Assembly (NCBI RefSeq): GCF_900188445.1
Contig: NZ_FZOR01000004.1
Span: 186,001-250,000 of the forward strand
Source of the DNA: Actinomadura meyerae
GTDB taxonomy: Bacteria > Actinomycetota > Actinomycetes > Streptosporangiales > Streptosporangiaceae
Length of the DNA stretch: 64,000 bases
Reading direction: 5' to 3'
Made by a program: the position numbers and the translations under genes. This document shows, piece by piece, positions 44,225 to 53,800 of the stretch. The notes beneath the pieces are model-generated. The model ran no database searches and was not told the DNA's origin. It saw only the letters and a program-made list of their open reading frames with translations. The stretch's first letter is position 1. Every line of letters starts with the position of its first letter.

Positions 44225-45055
44225 GTGACGGTACCGAAGGTCGACCTCATCGACGGGGCCGCGATGCCGCAGCTCGGCTTCGGCGTGTTCCAGGTCGGCG
44301 ACGACGAGGCCGAACGCGCGGTCGCGACGGCGCTGGAGCACGGCTACCGCAGCATCGACACGGCGAGCGCGTACCGGAACGAGGAGGGCGTCGGGCGCGC
44401 CCTGCGCGCCTCGGGCCTGCCCCGCGACGAGCTGTTCGTCACCACGAAGCTGTGGAACAGCGAGCAGGGCCACGACAACGCGCTGCGCGCCTGCGAGGCG
44501 AGCCTGTCCCGGCTGGGCCTCGACCGCATCGACCTGTACCTGATCCACTGGCCCATGCCGGGCCGCGGGCTCTACCTGGAGACGTGGCGGGCGCTGGAGA
44601 AGCTGAAGTCGGACGGGCGGGTCCGCTCGATCGGCGTCTCCAACTTCACCGTGGACACGCTGCGGCACCTCCTCGAGGAGACCGACGTGGTCCCGGTGGT
44701 CAACCAGATCGAGCTGCACCCCTACTTCCAGCAGGACGGGCTGCGCGCGTTCCACCGCGACCACGGCATCCACACCGAGGCGTGGGCGCCGCTCGGGCAG
44801 GGACACGGCCTGCTGGACGACCCGGCCCTCGCCCGGATCGCCGAGGCCCACGGCCGCACCCCGGCGCAGGTCGTCCTCCGCTGGCACCTGGACATCGGCA
44901 ACATCGTTATCCCGAAGTCGGTGACGCCGTCCAGGATCGCCGAGAACATCGACGTGTTCGGTTTCCAGCTCACTCCGGACGACCTGCGGACGATCGGGGA
45001 GATGGACAAGGGCATCCGCGTCGGCCCCGACCCCGCCGTCTTCGAGTCGGACTAG
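44225..45055 (+). CDS. aldo/keto reductase
   Basis: A 276-residue NADPH-dependent oxidoreductase of the AKR superfamily (2,5-diketo-D-gluconate reductase-like). The catalytic tetrad is visible: Asp in SIDTASAYRNE, Tyr in the same segment, Lys in FVTTKLW, and His in LIHWPM. The cofactor-binding end has VVLRWHLDIGNIVIPKSVTPSRIAEN. It reduces carbonyls in the cytoplasm; substrate unknown. GTG 44225 follows GAGGGGGGAC. It is downstream of the MarR gene and separated by a terminator from the convergent methyltransferase. Confidence 0.92.
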   Translation: MTVPKVDLIDGAAMPQLGFGVFQVGDDEAERAVATALEHGYRSIDTASAYRNEEGVGRALRASGLPRDELFVTTKLWNSEQGHDNALRACEASLSRLGLDRIDLYLIHWPMPGRGLYLETWRALEKLKSDGRVRSIGVSNFTVDTLRHLLEETDVVPVVNQIELHPYFQQDGLRAFHRDHGIHTEAWAPLGQGHGLLDDPALARIAEAHGRTPAQVVLRWHLDIGNIVIPKSVTPSRIAENIDVFGFQLTPDDLRTIGEMDKGIRVGPDPAVFESD

Positions 45056-45080
45056 CAGCCGTGTCGGACTGACAGAGCGA

Positions 45081-45105
45081 GCCGGACCGGTAGGGCAGGT
45101 CCGGC
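45081..45105. terminator. bidirectional hairpin between convergent genes
   Basis: GCCGGACC (45081-45088) and GGTCCGGC (45098-45105) form an 8-bp stem with a 9-base loop, exactly in the 53-base gap between the aldo/keto reductase stop and the methyltransferase stop. Confidence 0.55.
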
Positions 45106-45108
45106 GGG

Positions 45109-45912
45109 TCAGCCGCGCAGCTCGCCCGTGCCGACCAGGCCGGCGAAGCGCTCGCCCTCCGGGTCGGTGTCGCCGAGCCACTCGCGGGGGCCGGTGAGGC
45201 CCGGCGGCAGCAGCGCGAACCCGTCGAAGAACCGCCGGATCTCGGCGCTCGGGCGGGCGCCGAGCCGCGCGCTGGCCCCCTCGTACACCTGCTCGGCCTG
45301 CGCCATCCGCTCCGGGAATGCGTCGCTCGCCAGGTGCGACAGGATCAGCCGGCTGCCGGGCGCCAGCGCGTCCCGGTAGCGGGCGACCAGCGCGTGCGGG
45401 TCGTCCTCGTCGGCCACGAAGTGCAGTACCGACACCAGCAGCAGCGCGACCGGCTCGGACGGGTCGAGCAGGTCGCGGACGGCGGGATGGCCGAGCACCT
45501 CGTCCGGGCGGCGCAGGTCCGCCTCGGCGAAGCCCACGTTCGACGTCCCGGCGAGGAGCGCCCGGCCGTGCGCGCAGACCACCGGGTCGTAGTCGACGTA
45601 GACGGTCCGCGCGTCCGGGACGGCGGCCGCCGCGGCCTCGTGCACGTTCTCCCGCGTCGGCAGCCCCGACCCGAGATCGAGGAACTGGCGGACGCCCGCC
45701 TCCGCCGCGGCCCGCACCGCGCCGCGCAGGAAGGCCCGGTTGAGGCGGACGCCGCGCACCACCCGGCCCTCCGAGATGTCCACGACGCGCTGGGCGGCCT
45801 CCCGGTCGGCGGCGAAGTTGTCCTTGCCGCCGAGCCAGTAGTCGTACATCCGCGCCACGTTGGGGGAGCCGGTGTCCAGGCCGGCGGCGGTCCCGTCCGA
45901 GAAGTCGGTCAC
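45109..45912 (-). CDS. S-adenosylmethionine-dependent methyltransferase, Methyltransf_19 family
   Basis: About 267 residues of the actinobacterial Methyltransf_19 family (PF04672-type). Diagnostic motifs are ARMYDYWLGGKDNFAADREAAQRV shortened to YDYWLGGKDNFAADRE near the N-terminus, QFLDLGSGLPTRENVHE (SAM loop), VYVDYDPVVCAHGRALL and VALLLVSVLHFVADEDDP. Such proteins are abundant in sporulating actinomycetes and mostly uncharacterised. The start is uncertain: GTG 45912 gives the usual MTD-like beginning, while GTG 45951 extends it by 13 residues; neither has a good ribosome site. It is divergent from the small gene at 46006. Confidence 0.85.
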   Translation of the reverse strand: MTDFSDGTAAGLDTGSPNVARMYDYWLGGKDNFAADREAAQRVVDISEGRVVRGVRLNRAFLRGAVRAAAEAGVRQFLDLGSGLPTRENVHEAAAAAVPDARTVYVDYDPVVCAHGRALLAGTSNVGFAEADLRRPDEVLGHPAVRDLLDPSEPVALLLVSVLHFVADEDDPHALVARYRDALAPGSRLILSHLASDAFPERMAQAEQVYEGASARLGARPSAEIRRFFDGFALLPPGLTGPREWLGDTDPEGERFAGLVGTGELRG

Positions 45913-45973
45913 CGGGTCATGATCGTCCCATCGGGGACCGGGCGGCAACACGAACCCCGAACCCCGCTTGCGT

Positions 45974-46004
45974 CACGGAACGTCACCGAGCGTAACGTTC
46001 CGTG
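45974..46004. promoter_or_regulatory. 10-bp inverted repeat in a divergent promoter region
   Basis: CACGGAACGT (45974-45983) and ACGTTCCGTG (45995-46004) are perfect inverted repeats with centres 21 bases apart, two helical turns. This is the geometry of a dimeric repressor site. It lies between the methyltransferase and a small gene, ending 2 bases before the latter's ATG, and could alternatively form an mRNA hairpin hiding its start. Confidence 0.5.
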
Positions 46005-46005
46005 C

Positions 46006-46224
46006 ATGGGGGACGATCGGGGGAGCTGGACGGGTCCCGGCGGGCTGCGCGTCACGGCGGTGCCGCTGACGGGCGCGCACCGGGTGCTGGCGGAGTACGC
46101 GGGCGTGCGCGGGGACAGCGCGTTCCTGGTGACGCGCGACGGGGCGCTGGTCGGTCGCGGCTACTACCCGTCGGTCGACGAGCTCGCCGAGGTGGTCGAC
46201 CTGGCCGAGCTGCGCCCCCGGTGA
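46006..46224 (+). CDS. small protein of unknown function
   Basis: 72 residues, not recognised. The sequence (for example LRVTAVPLTGAHRVLAEYAG and VDELAEVVDLAELRPR) looks like a small folded alpha/beta domain without membrane segments, and its codon bias suits a real gene. The start ATG 46006 abuts the right arm of an inverted repeat and has no clear ribosome site, so it may be leaderless or structure-controlled. It lies 45 bases before the ribokinase gene on the same strand. Confidence 0.55.
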   Translation: MGDDRGSWTGPGGLRVTAVPLTGAHRVLAEYAGVRGDSAFLVTRDGALVGRGYYPSVDELAEVVDLAELRPR

Positions 46225-46269
46225 CCGCGGGTTGCGCGGGGCGCCGCCGCGCGTGTAGGGCATTGTCCC

Positions 46270-47175
46270 GTGGATGAGCGCTGGGACGTCGTCGTCGTCG
46301 GATCGGTCAACGCGGACCTGGTGGTCGGCGTCGACCGGCGGCCCGCGCCGGGGGAGACCGTCCTCGGCTCCGACCTCGCCGTCCATCCGGGCGGCAAGGG
46401 CGCCAACCAGGCGGTGGCGGCGGCTCGGCTCGGCGGACGGGCCGCGCTCGTCGGGCGGGTCGGCGACGACGGGCACGGCGCGCTGCTGCGCGAGGCGCTC
46501 GCCGCGGACGGCGTCGGCCTGGACCACCTCGCGACGACGCCCGGGGTGCCGACCGGCGTCGCGCTGATCACCGTCGGGCCGGACGGCGACAACAGCATCA
46601 TCGTCTCGCCCGGCGCCAACGCCCGGCTGGGCCCGGACGACGTCGCCGCCGCCCGCGGCCTGATCGCCGCGGCGTCCGTCGTGTCGTTCCAGCTGGAGGT
46701 GCCGCCGCCCGCCGTGGCGGCCGCCGCCCGCGTCGCCGCCGGCGCCGGCGGGCGCGTCGTGCTCAACCTGTCGCCGCCCGCGCCCGTCCCCGCCGAGCTG
46801 CTCGCCCGGTGCGACCCGCTCGTCGTCAACGAGCACGAGGCCGCGTTCCTCCTCGGCGGTGAGCGCGGCGACCCCCGGGACACCGCCGCGGCGCTCGCCC
46901 GGTCCGGCCCGCGCTCGGCCGTCGTGACGCTCGGCGCGGACGGCGCCGTGGTCGCCGGCGGCGACCGCGTCACCGCGATCCCGGCGCCGCGAGCCGACGC
47001 CGTCGACACCACCGGTGCCGGCGACGCCTTCACCGCCGCGCTCTGCCTGCGCCTCGCGCGCGGCGACACGCTGGAGGACGCCGCGCGGTACGCGGTCCGC
47101 GCGGGCGCCGCCGCCGTCCGCCGCCGCGGCGCCCAGAGCTCCTTCCCGACCCCGACGGAGCTGCCCGCGCCCTAG
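46270..47175 (+). CDS. rbsK: ribokinase, PfkB family
   Basis: 301 residues, the normal ribokinase size. It phosphorylates D-ribose (or a related sugar) at C5 in the cytoplasm. Visible: [23 protein letters not shown] (shortened: [16 protein letters not shown]), the substrate motif [17 protein letters not shown], the NEHEA turn, and the anion hole/catalytic base [13 protein letters not shown] near 245. Start is GTG 46270. No ribose transporter or regulator is adjacent, so specificity is by family only; a deoxyribokinase or other pentose kinase remains possible. It converges head-on with the PH-domain gene with 10 bases between stops. Confidence 0.87.
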   Translation: MDERWDVVVVGSVNADLVVGVDRRPAPGETVLGSDLAVHPGGKGANQAVAAARLGGRAALVGRVGDDGHGALLREALAADGVGLDHLATTPGVPTGVALITVGPDGDNSIIVSPGANARLGPDDVAAARGLIAAASVVSFQLEVPPPAVAAAARVAAGAGGRVVLNLSPPAPVPAELLARCDPLVVNEHEAAFLLGGERGDPRDTAAALARSGPRSAVVTLGADGAVVAGGDRVTAIPAPRADAVDTTGAGDAFTAALCLRLARGDTLEDAARYAVRAGAAAVRRRGAQSSFPTPTELPAP

Positions 47176-47185
47176 CCGGGCGTGC

Positions 47186-47614
47186 TCAGCGGCCGGTGCG
47201 GGCCCGCACCCGGTACAGCTCGTCGGCTACGTCGTGGACGTCGGCGCCGAGGTCGAAGGCGCTGAGCAGGTGCAGGTCGTCGCCGGTCTCGATCTCCAGC
47301 ATCCGGGTGCGCAGCGACAGCCGGCGCCGCTCGTCGACCCGGATCGCGGTGACCTCGTCCCACCGGAGGCGGCGGTGCCCGGCGTAGCCCGCCACGACGG
47401 TGAGGCCGTCCTCGTCGGCGGCGAGCCGGACCGGCGCGACCAGGTCGCGCAGCGCGAGCGCGTTCAGCCCGATCGCCGCGGCCGCCGCGAGGAACAGGAA
47501 CTGCGGGTCGTGGCTGTAGAGGACGATGAGCGCCGTGACGGCCGCCGCCGCGGCGCACTTCACCGTCACGTGACCGGGAGGTACCCGCCAGCTGCGCCGA
47601 GATCCCGCTTCCAT
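47186..47614 (-). CDS. PH-domain-containing small membrane protein
   Basis: 142 residues. Two hydrophobic segments near residues 18-34 ([16 protein letters not shown]) and 40-58 ([17 protein letters not shown]) precede a bacterial PH-like domain ([25 protein letters not shown], here shortened to [20 protein letters not shown]). These actinobacterial proteins are common and uncharacterised; they probably sit at the membrane with the PH part in the cytoplasm. Start ATG 47614. It is divergent from the Ppx gene, the two starts being 63 bases apart. Confidence 0.75.
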   Translation of the reverse strand: MEAGSRRSWRVPPGHVTVKCAAAAAVTALIVLYSHDPQFLFLAAAAAIGLNALALRDLVAPVRLAADEDGLTVVAGYAGHRRLRWDEVTAIRVDERRRLSLRTRMLEIETGDDLHLLSAFDLGADVHDVADELYRVRARTGR

Positions 47615-47677
47615 GCCCGCCACCGTAGCCGCTCCCGGCCCCGGACCGGCCGGGGCGCGTCCGGTAGCGTCGCAGGC

Positions 47678-48607
47678 ATGCGACTCGGCGTGCTGGACGT
47701 GGGCTCGAACACCGTGCACCTGCTGGTGGTCGACGCCCACCGGGGGGCGCGGCCCCTGCCCGCGTACTCCCACAAGGCCGAACTGCGGCTCGCCGCCCAC
47801 CTGGACGAGGCGGACCGCCTGTCGGAGGAGGGCGAGGCGCTGCTGCGCGACTTCGTCGACGAGGCGCTGCGCGTCGCCGAGGACAAGGGCGTCGAGGACC
47901 TGGTCGCCTTCGCCACCTCCGCCGTCCGCGACGCCGCCAACGGCGAGGAGGTGCTGGCCCGCGTCCGGGCCGGCCGGGAGATCGACATCCGCGCGCTGTC
48001 CGGCGAGGAGGAGGCGCGGCTGACGTTCCTCGCCGTCCGGCGCTGGTTCGGCTGGTCGTCCGGGCGGCTGCTGGTGGTCGACATCGGCGGCGGCTCGCTG
48101 GAGATCGCCTCCGGCATCGACGAGGAGCCGGACGTGGCGATCTCGCTGCCGCTCGGCGCGGGCCGGCTCACCCGGGACCGGTTCACCGCCGATCCGCCGC
48201 CCGCCGAGGAGATCCGCGAGCTGCGCCGGCACGTGCGGGCGGAGATCGCCCGGCGGGTCGGCGACGTCGCCCGCTACGGGCCCGCCGACCACGCGGTGGC
48301 CACGTCCAAGACGTTCAAGCAGCTCGCCCGGATCGCCGGGGCCGCGCCGTCCGCCGAGGGGCCCTACCAGCGCCGCGCCCTGTCCGACGCCGACGTGACC
48401 GACTGGGCGGAGAAGCTCGCGCCGATGCCGGCCGCCGAGCGCGCCGAGCTGCCCGGCGTGTCGGAGAGCCGCGCCGAGCAGCTGCTCGCGGGCGCCATCG
48501 TCGCCGACGCCGCGATGGACCTGTTCGGCCTGGCCGAGCTGGAGATCTGCCCGTGGGCGCTGCGCGAGGGCGTGATCCTGCGCCGGCTCGACATGATCAC
48601 CGGCTGA
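47678..48607 (+). CDS. ppx: Ppx/GppA-family exopolyphosphatase or pppGpp phosphatase
   Basis: 309 residues, the short actinobacterial form with only the ASKHA core. Motifs: [17 protein letters not shown] (first phosphate loop), [17 protein letters not shown] and [16 protein letters not shown] (second loop), plus [13 protein letters not shown]. The family hydrolyses terminal phosphates of polyphosphate or converts pppGpp to ppGpp; actinobacterial genomes often have two copies that differ in preference, so the choice cannot be made from sequence alone. ATG 47678 follows a weak GCAGG. It converges with the kinase gene, with 9 bases between stops. Confidence 0.88.
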   Translation: MRLGVLDVGSNTVHLLVVDAHRGARPLPAYSHKAELRLAAHLDEADRLSEEGEALLRDFVDEALRVAEDKGVEDLVAFATSAVRDAANGEEVLARVRAGREIDIRALSGEEEARLTFLAVRRWFGWSSGRLLVVDIGGGSLEIASGIDEEPDVAISLPLGAGRLTRDRFTADPPPAEEIRELRRHVRAEIARRVGDVARYGPADHAVATSKTFKQLARIAGAAPSAEGPYQRRALSDADVTDWAEKLAPMPAAERAELPGVSESRAEQLLAGAIVADAAMDLFGLAELEICPWALREGVILRRLDMITG

Positions 48608-48616
48608 CCGGGGCCG

Positions 48617-50692
48617 CTACCAGTTCGGATGGCCGAGGACCCGGCCCGCGGGGGTGAGGACGCGGTCGCCGGTCCCGTCCGCGCGGACCGCGTGGATCAC
48701 CGGGTCGGTGACGACGCCGCGCACGTAGCAGAGCCAGCTCCCGTCGCGCGACCACACCGGGTCCATGTCGCGCACGGTCCCGGACGTCAGCGCGTGCGCG
48801 CCCGACCCGTCGGCGTTCATCACCCAGATGTCGCTCTGCAGCACCGGCCCCCGCACGTAGGCGATCTTGGAGCCGTCCGGGGACCACTCGGGGTCCACGG
48901 CGCGCACCCCGTCCGCGGTCAGCCGCGTCCAGCGGCCGCCGGGACGGCCGGCGTCCAGGCTGTAGACCTGCTCGGCGCCGCCGTCGCGCCTGCTCCAGAA
49001 CACGATCCGGTTCGTGGACGACCACATCGGGTCGTCCTTGGCCGAGTCGTCGCGGGTCAGCTGGCTGACCGCGCCGCCCCGCAGCGCGACCGCGAAGATC
49101 TGCCGGACGCCGTCCCGCTCGGCCATGTAGGCGAGGCGGGTGCCGTCGGGCGACCACGTCACCCGGGTGCCGCGCGCGATGGTGGCCACCCGGCGGGCAC
49201 CGGACCCGTCGGCGTTCATCACCCACGCCTCGCCGCCGCGGGCGTCCATCCTCGTGAACGCCACCTGCTTCCCGTCCGGTGACCGCTCGGGCAGGAGCTC
49301 GCAGGCCGGACTCTGGACGAGCGTCCGCACCGACCCGTCGCCGGGCGTGAAGAGCCCGATGTCGCCGTGGCACGTCTTCGGCCAGCCGGGCGCGGTGTCG
49401 ATGCGCACCAGCATCTGGCCTTTCGGGAAGGCCGCCGCCTCCGGGGCGCCGTCCGTGCCGCCGGACGGCCGGGTCAGGTAGTAGACGCCCGCCACCGCCG
49501 CGGCGAGCACGACGCCCGCCGTGGCGGAGGCGATGAGCACGGGCCGCCTGGAGCGCCCGCGGCCGCCGCCCGGCGCCGCGGTCGTGGGCAGTACCGGCGG
49601 CGGCACCTCGTACTCTCGCGCGGTGCGCGGCTCCGGAGCGGGCCCCTCCGGAGCGGGCCCCTCCGGGACCGGGCGTTCCGGGACGGGCTGCTCCTGAGCC
49701 GGCTGCGGCTGGGACTGCTCCGGGACGGGCTGCCGCGGCACGGGCGGTGGTGCCGGGGGCCCCGGGGCGGGAGCCGGTGCCGGGGAAGGAGCCGGTGCCG
49801 GGGAAGGAGCCGGCGCCGGGGGCGTCCACGACTCGCCCAGTTCGGTCGTCACCGCGGCCTCGCCGGCGCCGCCGACCAGCGCGAGCAGCAGGTCGCGGGC
49901 CGTCGGCCGGGCGGCCGGGTCCTTGCGCAGCGCGGCCCGGACGAGCCCGGCGAGCGGCGGCGGCAGGTCGCCGACCTCGGGGTCGGCGTGCACGGCGCGG
50001 GCCGCGAGGAGCTGGAACGAGCCCTGCCCGAACGGGTTGCGGCCGCTCGCCGCGTAGGCGACGAGGCAGCCCCACGCGAACACGTCCACCGCCGGGGTGA
50101 CCTGCTGCGTCGTGATCTGCTCGGGCGCGATCCAGCCGGGCGTGCCGACGACCTGCCCGGTGCGGGTGTGCGCGGAGGCCATGTCCAGCGCGCGGGCGAT
50201 GCCGAAGTCGATCACGCGGGGGCCGGAGATGGACAGCAGCACGTTGCTCGGCTTCAGGTCGCGGTGCACCAGCCCCGCGCTGTGGATCGCGACGAGCGCG
50301 GCGGCGACGCCGACCGCGACGCCGTGCAGCATCCCCGGCGACAGCGCGCCCTTGGCGGTGACGTGCTCCAGCAGCGACGGCCCGTCGATGTACTCGGTGA
50401 CCAGGTAGGCGAGGCCGAGGTCCTCGCCGTGTTCGAGGACCTGGGCGGTGCAGAACGAGGCGACCCGCTGGGCGTTGGCGGCCTCGTCGTGGAAGCGGGC
50501 GAGGAACGTCCGGTCGCCGGCCAGCTCCGCGCGCACCACCTTGACCGCGACGGCGCGGCCCGCCTCGTCGCGGCCGAGGTACACGGCGCCCATCCCGCCC
50601 TCGCCGATCTTGGCCTCGATGCGGTACCGGCCGATCCGGGTGGGGTCGTCCGGCCGCAGCTCGCGCAGGGAGGGCGCCGTCGGCCCGTCCAT
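48617..50692 (-). CDS. membrane Ser/Thr protein kinase with extracellular TolB-like beta-propeller
   Basis: 691 residues. The N-terminal kinase is complete: GEGGMGAVYLG (P-loop), AVKVV lysine, HRDLKPSNVLL catalytic loop, IDFGIA (DFG) and WIAPEQ. A proline-rich linker with PAPAPSP and PVPE repeats leads to one membrane segment (VLIASATAGVVLAAAVAGVYYL, near 420). The exported part has at least five PD40/TolB-type repeats (RSPDGKQVAFTR, WSPDGTRLAYMA, WSPDGSKIAYVR) forming a likely propeller sensor. I chose ATG 50692, 8 bases after GGGGAAAAGG, over upstream in-frame GTGs. It follows dnaE2 by 123 bases on the same strand and is probably separately transcribed. Confidence 0.92.
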   Translation of the reverse strand: MDGPTAPSLRELRPDDPTRIGRYRIEAKIGEGGMGAVYLGRDEAGRAVAVKVVRAELAGDRTFLARFHDEAANAQRVASFCTAQVLEHGEDLGLAYLVTEYIDGPSLLEHVTAKGALSPGMLHGVAVGVAAALVAIHSAGLVHRDLKPSNVLLSISGPRVIDFGIARALDMASAHTRTGQVVGTPGWIAPEQITTQQVTPAVDVFAWGCLVAYAASGRNPFGQGSFQLLAARAVHADPEVGDLPPPLAGLVRAALRKDPAARPTARDLLLALVGGAGEAAVTTELGESWTPPAPAPSPAPAPSPAPAPAPGPPAPPPVPRQPVPEQSQPQPAQEQPVPERPVPEGPAPEGPAPEPRTAREYEVPPPVLPTTAAPGGGRGRSRRPVLIASATAGVVLAAAVAGVYYLTRPSGGTDGAPEAAAFPKGQMLVRIDTAPGWPKTCHGDIGLFTPGDGSVRTLVQSPACELLPERSPDGKQVAFTRMDARGGEAWVMNADGSGARRVATIARGTRVTWSPDGTRLAYMAERDGVRQIFAVALRGGAVSQLTRDDSAKDDPMWSSTNRIVFWSRRDGGAEQVYSLDAGRPGGRWTRLTADGVRAVDPEWSPDGSKIAYVRGPVLQSDIWVMNADGSGAHALTSGTVRDMDPVWSRDGSWLCYVRGVVTDPVIHAVRADGTGDRVLTPAGRVLGHPNW

Positions 50693-50815
50693 GTCGATCA
50701 CCTTTTCCCCGCGAGCCGCGTCTTGGCGGCCGCCCCACGGCGGCACGCGGCCCCGACGCTTCCTTACGATGACAGAGCACGGCCCCAGGTTCTAGCGTCC
50801 GCCGACCGCCGCGGC

Positions 50816-53800
50816 TCAGTGGAAGTTCCGCGCCTTGACCCGGCCCGGCACCGGCAGCCGCCGCAGCCGCGTCGCGCGGACGTTCACGACCCCGTCGGCG
50901 CGCTCCAGCCGCCCGCCGACCAGCAGCGCCTGCGCGTCGACCGCGAGGCCCCGGTACCGCTCGAACACCGGCGGCGGGCACACCACGTTGATGATGCCGG
51001 TCTCGTCCTCCAGCGTCATGAACACGATGCCGCCCGCGGTCGGCGGGCGCTGCCGGTGCGTGACGAGCCCGGCCACGACGACGTTGGTCTCGCCGGGCGT
51101 CCCCGCCAGCCGCGCCGCCGGGAGCGCGCCGAGCTCGTCCAGGGCCTCGCGGACGTGCGCGACGGGGTGGACGCGGGACACCCCGGTCGCCCACAGGTCG
51201 GCGAGGGTCTCCTCGATCGGCGTCATCGCGGGCAGCGCGGGCGCCGCCGCGCCCGGCGTCACGCCCTCCAGCTGCCCGGGTCCGGATCCGGCCAGCGCCC
51301 CCGCGGCCCACAGCGCCTCCCGCCGCGACAGGCCGAGCCCGTCGAACGCGCCCGCGGTGGCGAGCGCCTCCAGCGCCCCGGCCGACAGCGGCACCCGCCG
51401 GGCGAGGTCCTCCATGCTCGCGTAGGGGCGTCCGGCCGCGATGGCCTCCGCCGCGTCCTCGCCCAGGTTCCGGACCCCGGACAGGCCGAGCCGGATCGCC
51501 GGCTGCGGCTCGCTCGGCGCGTGCGGGTGATCGGACTCGACCTCGACGGGCTCCTCCAGCGTCGGGTGCACGGCGCTGGCGTTGACGTCGACGCCCCGGA
51601 CCACGACCCCGTGGTGCCTGGCGTCGGCGATGAGGCTCTGCGGGCTGTAGAACCCCATCGGCTGGTTGCGCACCAGCGCGGCGGTGAACGCCGCCGGGTG
51701 GTGCCGCTTCAGCCAGGCGCTCGCGTACACCAGGTGCGCGAAGCTCTGCGCGTGCGACTCGGGGAACCCGAACCCGGTGAAGCCGAGGATCTTCTCGTAG
51801 ACGCTCTCGGCGATCTCGGCCGGGATGCCGCGCTCGGCCATCCCGTCCAGGAGCCGGCGCCGCAGCCGCTCCACGCGCTCGGGGGCGCGCTTGGCGCCCA
51901 TCGCCTGCCGGAGCTGGTCGGACTCGGCCGGGGTGAACCCGGCGCAGTCGACGGCGAGCTGCATCATCTGCTCCTGGAACAGCGGCACGCCGAGCGTCCG
52001 GCCGAGGGCCGGCTCCATCAGCGGGTGTGGGCACTCGGCGGGCTCCAGCCCCTTGCGGCGCCGCAGGTACGGGTGGACGGACCCGCCCTGGATCGGCCCC
52101 GGCCGGATGAGCGCGACCTCCACGACCAGGTCGTAGAACTTCCGGGGCCGCAGGCGCGGCAGCGTCGCCATCTGCGCCCGCGACTCCACCTGGAACACCC
52201 CGACCGTGTCGGCGTCGCACAGCATGTCGTAGACGAGGGGGTCCTCCGGCGGGACGGACTGGAGGTCGTAGCGGCGCCCGTGGTGCTCGGCCACCAGGTC
52301 GAAGCAGTCGTGCAGCGCGGCGAGCATCCCGAGGCCGAGCAGGTCGAACTTGACCAGTCCGGCCGCCGCGCAGTCGTCCTTGTCCCACTGCAGGACGCTG
52401 CGGCCCTCCATCGCCGCCCACTCGATGGGGCAGATCTCCCCGACCGGCCGGTCCGCGATGACCATGCCGCCGGAGTGGATGCCGAGGTGGCGAGGGAGCG
52501 CCAGCATCCGGCCCGCCAGCTCCATGACCGGCGCCGGGACGTCGTTCTCGGAGCCCACCGGGTCGCGCGGGTCGATGCCCTTGGACCACGCGTCCTGCTG
52601 GCCGGGGGAGTGGCCGAGCGCGCGCGCCGCGTCCCGCACGGCCATGCGCGGCCGGTAGCTGATGACGTTCGCGACCTGGGCGGTGCATTCGCGGCCGTAC
52701 TTGCCGTAGACGTACTGGATGGCCTCCTCGCGGCGGCGGTGCTCGATGTCCAGGTCGATGTCGGGCGGGCCGCCGCGCCCGGGGGACAGGAACCGCTCGA
52801 ACAGCAGGCCGTGCCGGACGGCGTCCACGCCGGTGATGCCGAGCGCGTAGCAGACCGCGGAGTTCGCGGCCGATCCGCGCCCCTGGCACAGGATGCCCCT
52901 GCTCCGGCAGAACTCCACGATGTCGTGCACGATCAGGAAGTAACCGGGGAAGCCGAGCTGCTCGATGACGTCCAGCTCCTTGGCGATCTGCGCGTAGGCG
53001 CCCGGCTGCCGCTCCCGCTCGGGCGGCCCGTACCGCCGCTGGGCGCCCTCCGCCACCAGGTGCCGCAGCCAGCTCGCCTCGGTGTGCCCGTCCGGGACGG
53101 GCCAGTCGGGCAGCCGGGGCGCCATCACCTCGAAGCCGAACCGGCACTCGCGGGCGAGCGCGACCGTCCGCTCCCGCACGCCGGGGAACCGCGCGAGCCG
53201 CCGTGCCATCTCCGCGCCGGACCGCAAATGCGCGGTGCCCGCCGCGGGCAGCCACCCGGCCATGTCGTCCAGGCTGCGGCGGGCCCGGACGGCGGCGAGC
53301 GCCTGCGCGAGCCGGGCGTCCGCCCCCGGTGCGGCGAAGTGCACGTTGTTGGACGCGACGACGTCCACGCCGACGCGGCCCGCCAGCGCGAGCAGCGCGT
53401 CGTTGCGGAGGTCGTCGTCGGGCTGGTCGTGGTCGATCAGCTCGACGAACACGTTCTCGCGGCCGAACATGCCGGTGAGGTTCCGCAGCTCCCGCTCCGC
53501 CGCGCCGGGGCCGCCCGCCTCCAGCGCCGCCGGGACCGGCCCCTTGCGGCACCCGGTCAGCACCGCCCAGTGGCCGTCGTGCGCGCCCGCGAGGGCGTCC
53601 AGGTCGTACACGGGACGGCCCTTGCGGCCGCCCGCGAGCTGCGCCGACGTGATCGCCGAGCAGAGCCGCGCGTACCCCTCGGCGCCGCGCGCGAGGACGA
53701 GGAGGTGCCGGCCGGCCGGGTCGGGCTCGCCGGTCCGCGGCCCCGGCAGGCCGAGGCTCAGTTCCGCGCCGTACACCGTGCCGATCCCCGCGTCCTGCGC

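Noticed and set aside
49740..49830. tandem repeats resembling a small repeat array
   Set aside because: They encode the PAPAPSP linker of the kinase; simple proline-rich coding repeats, not a CRISPR or regulatory array.
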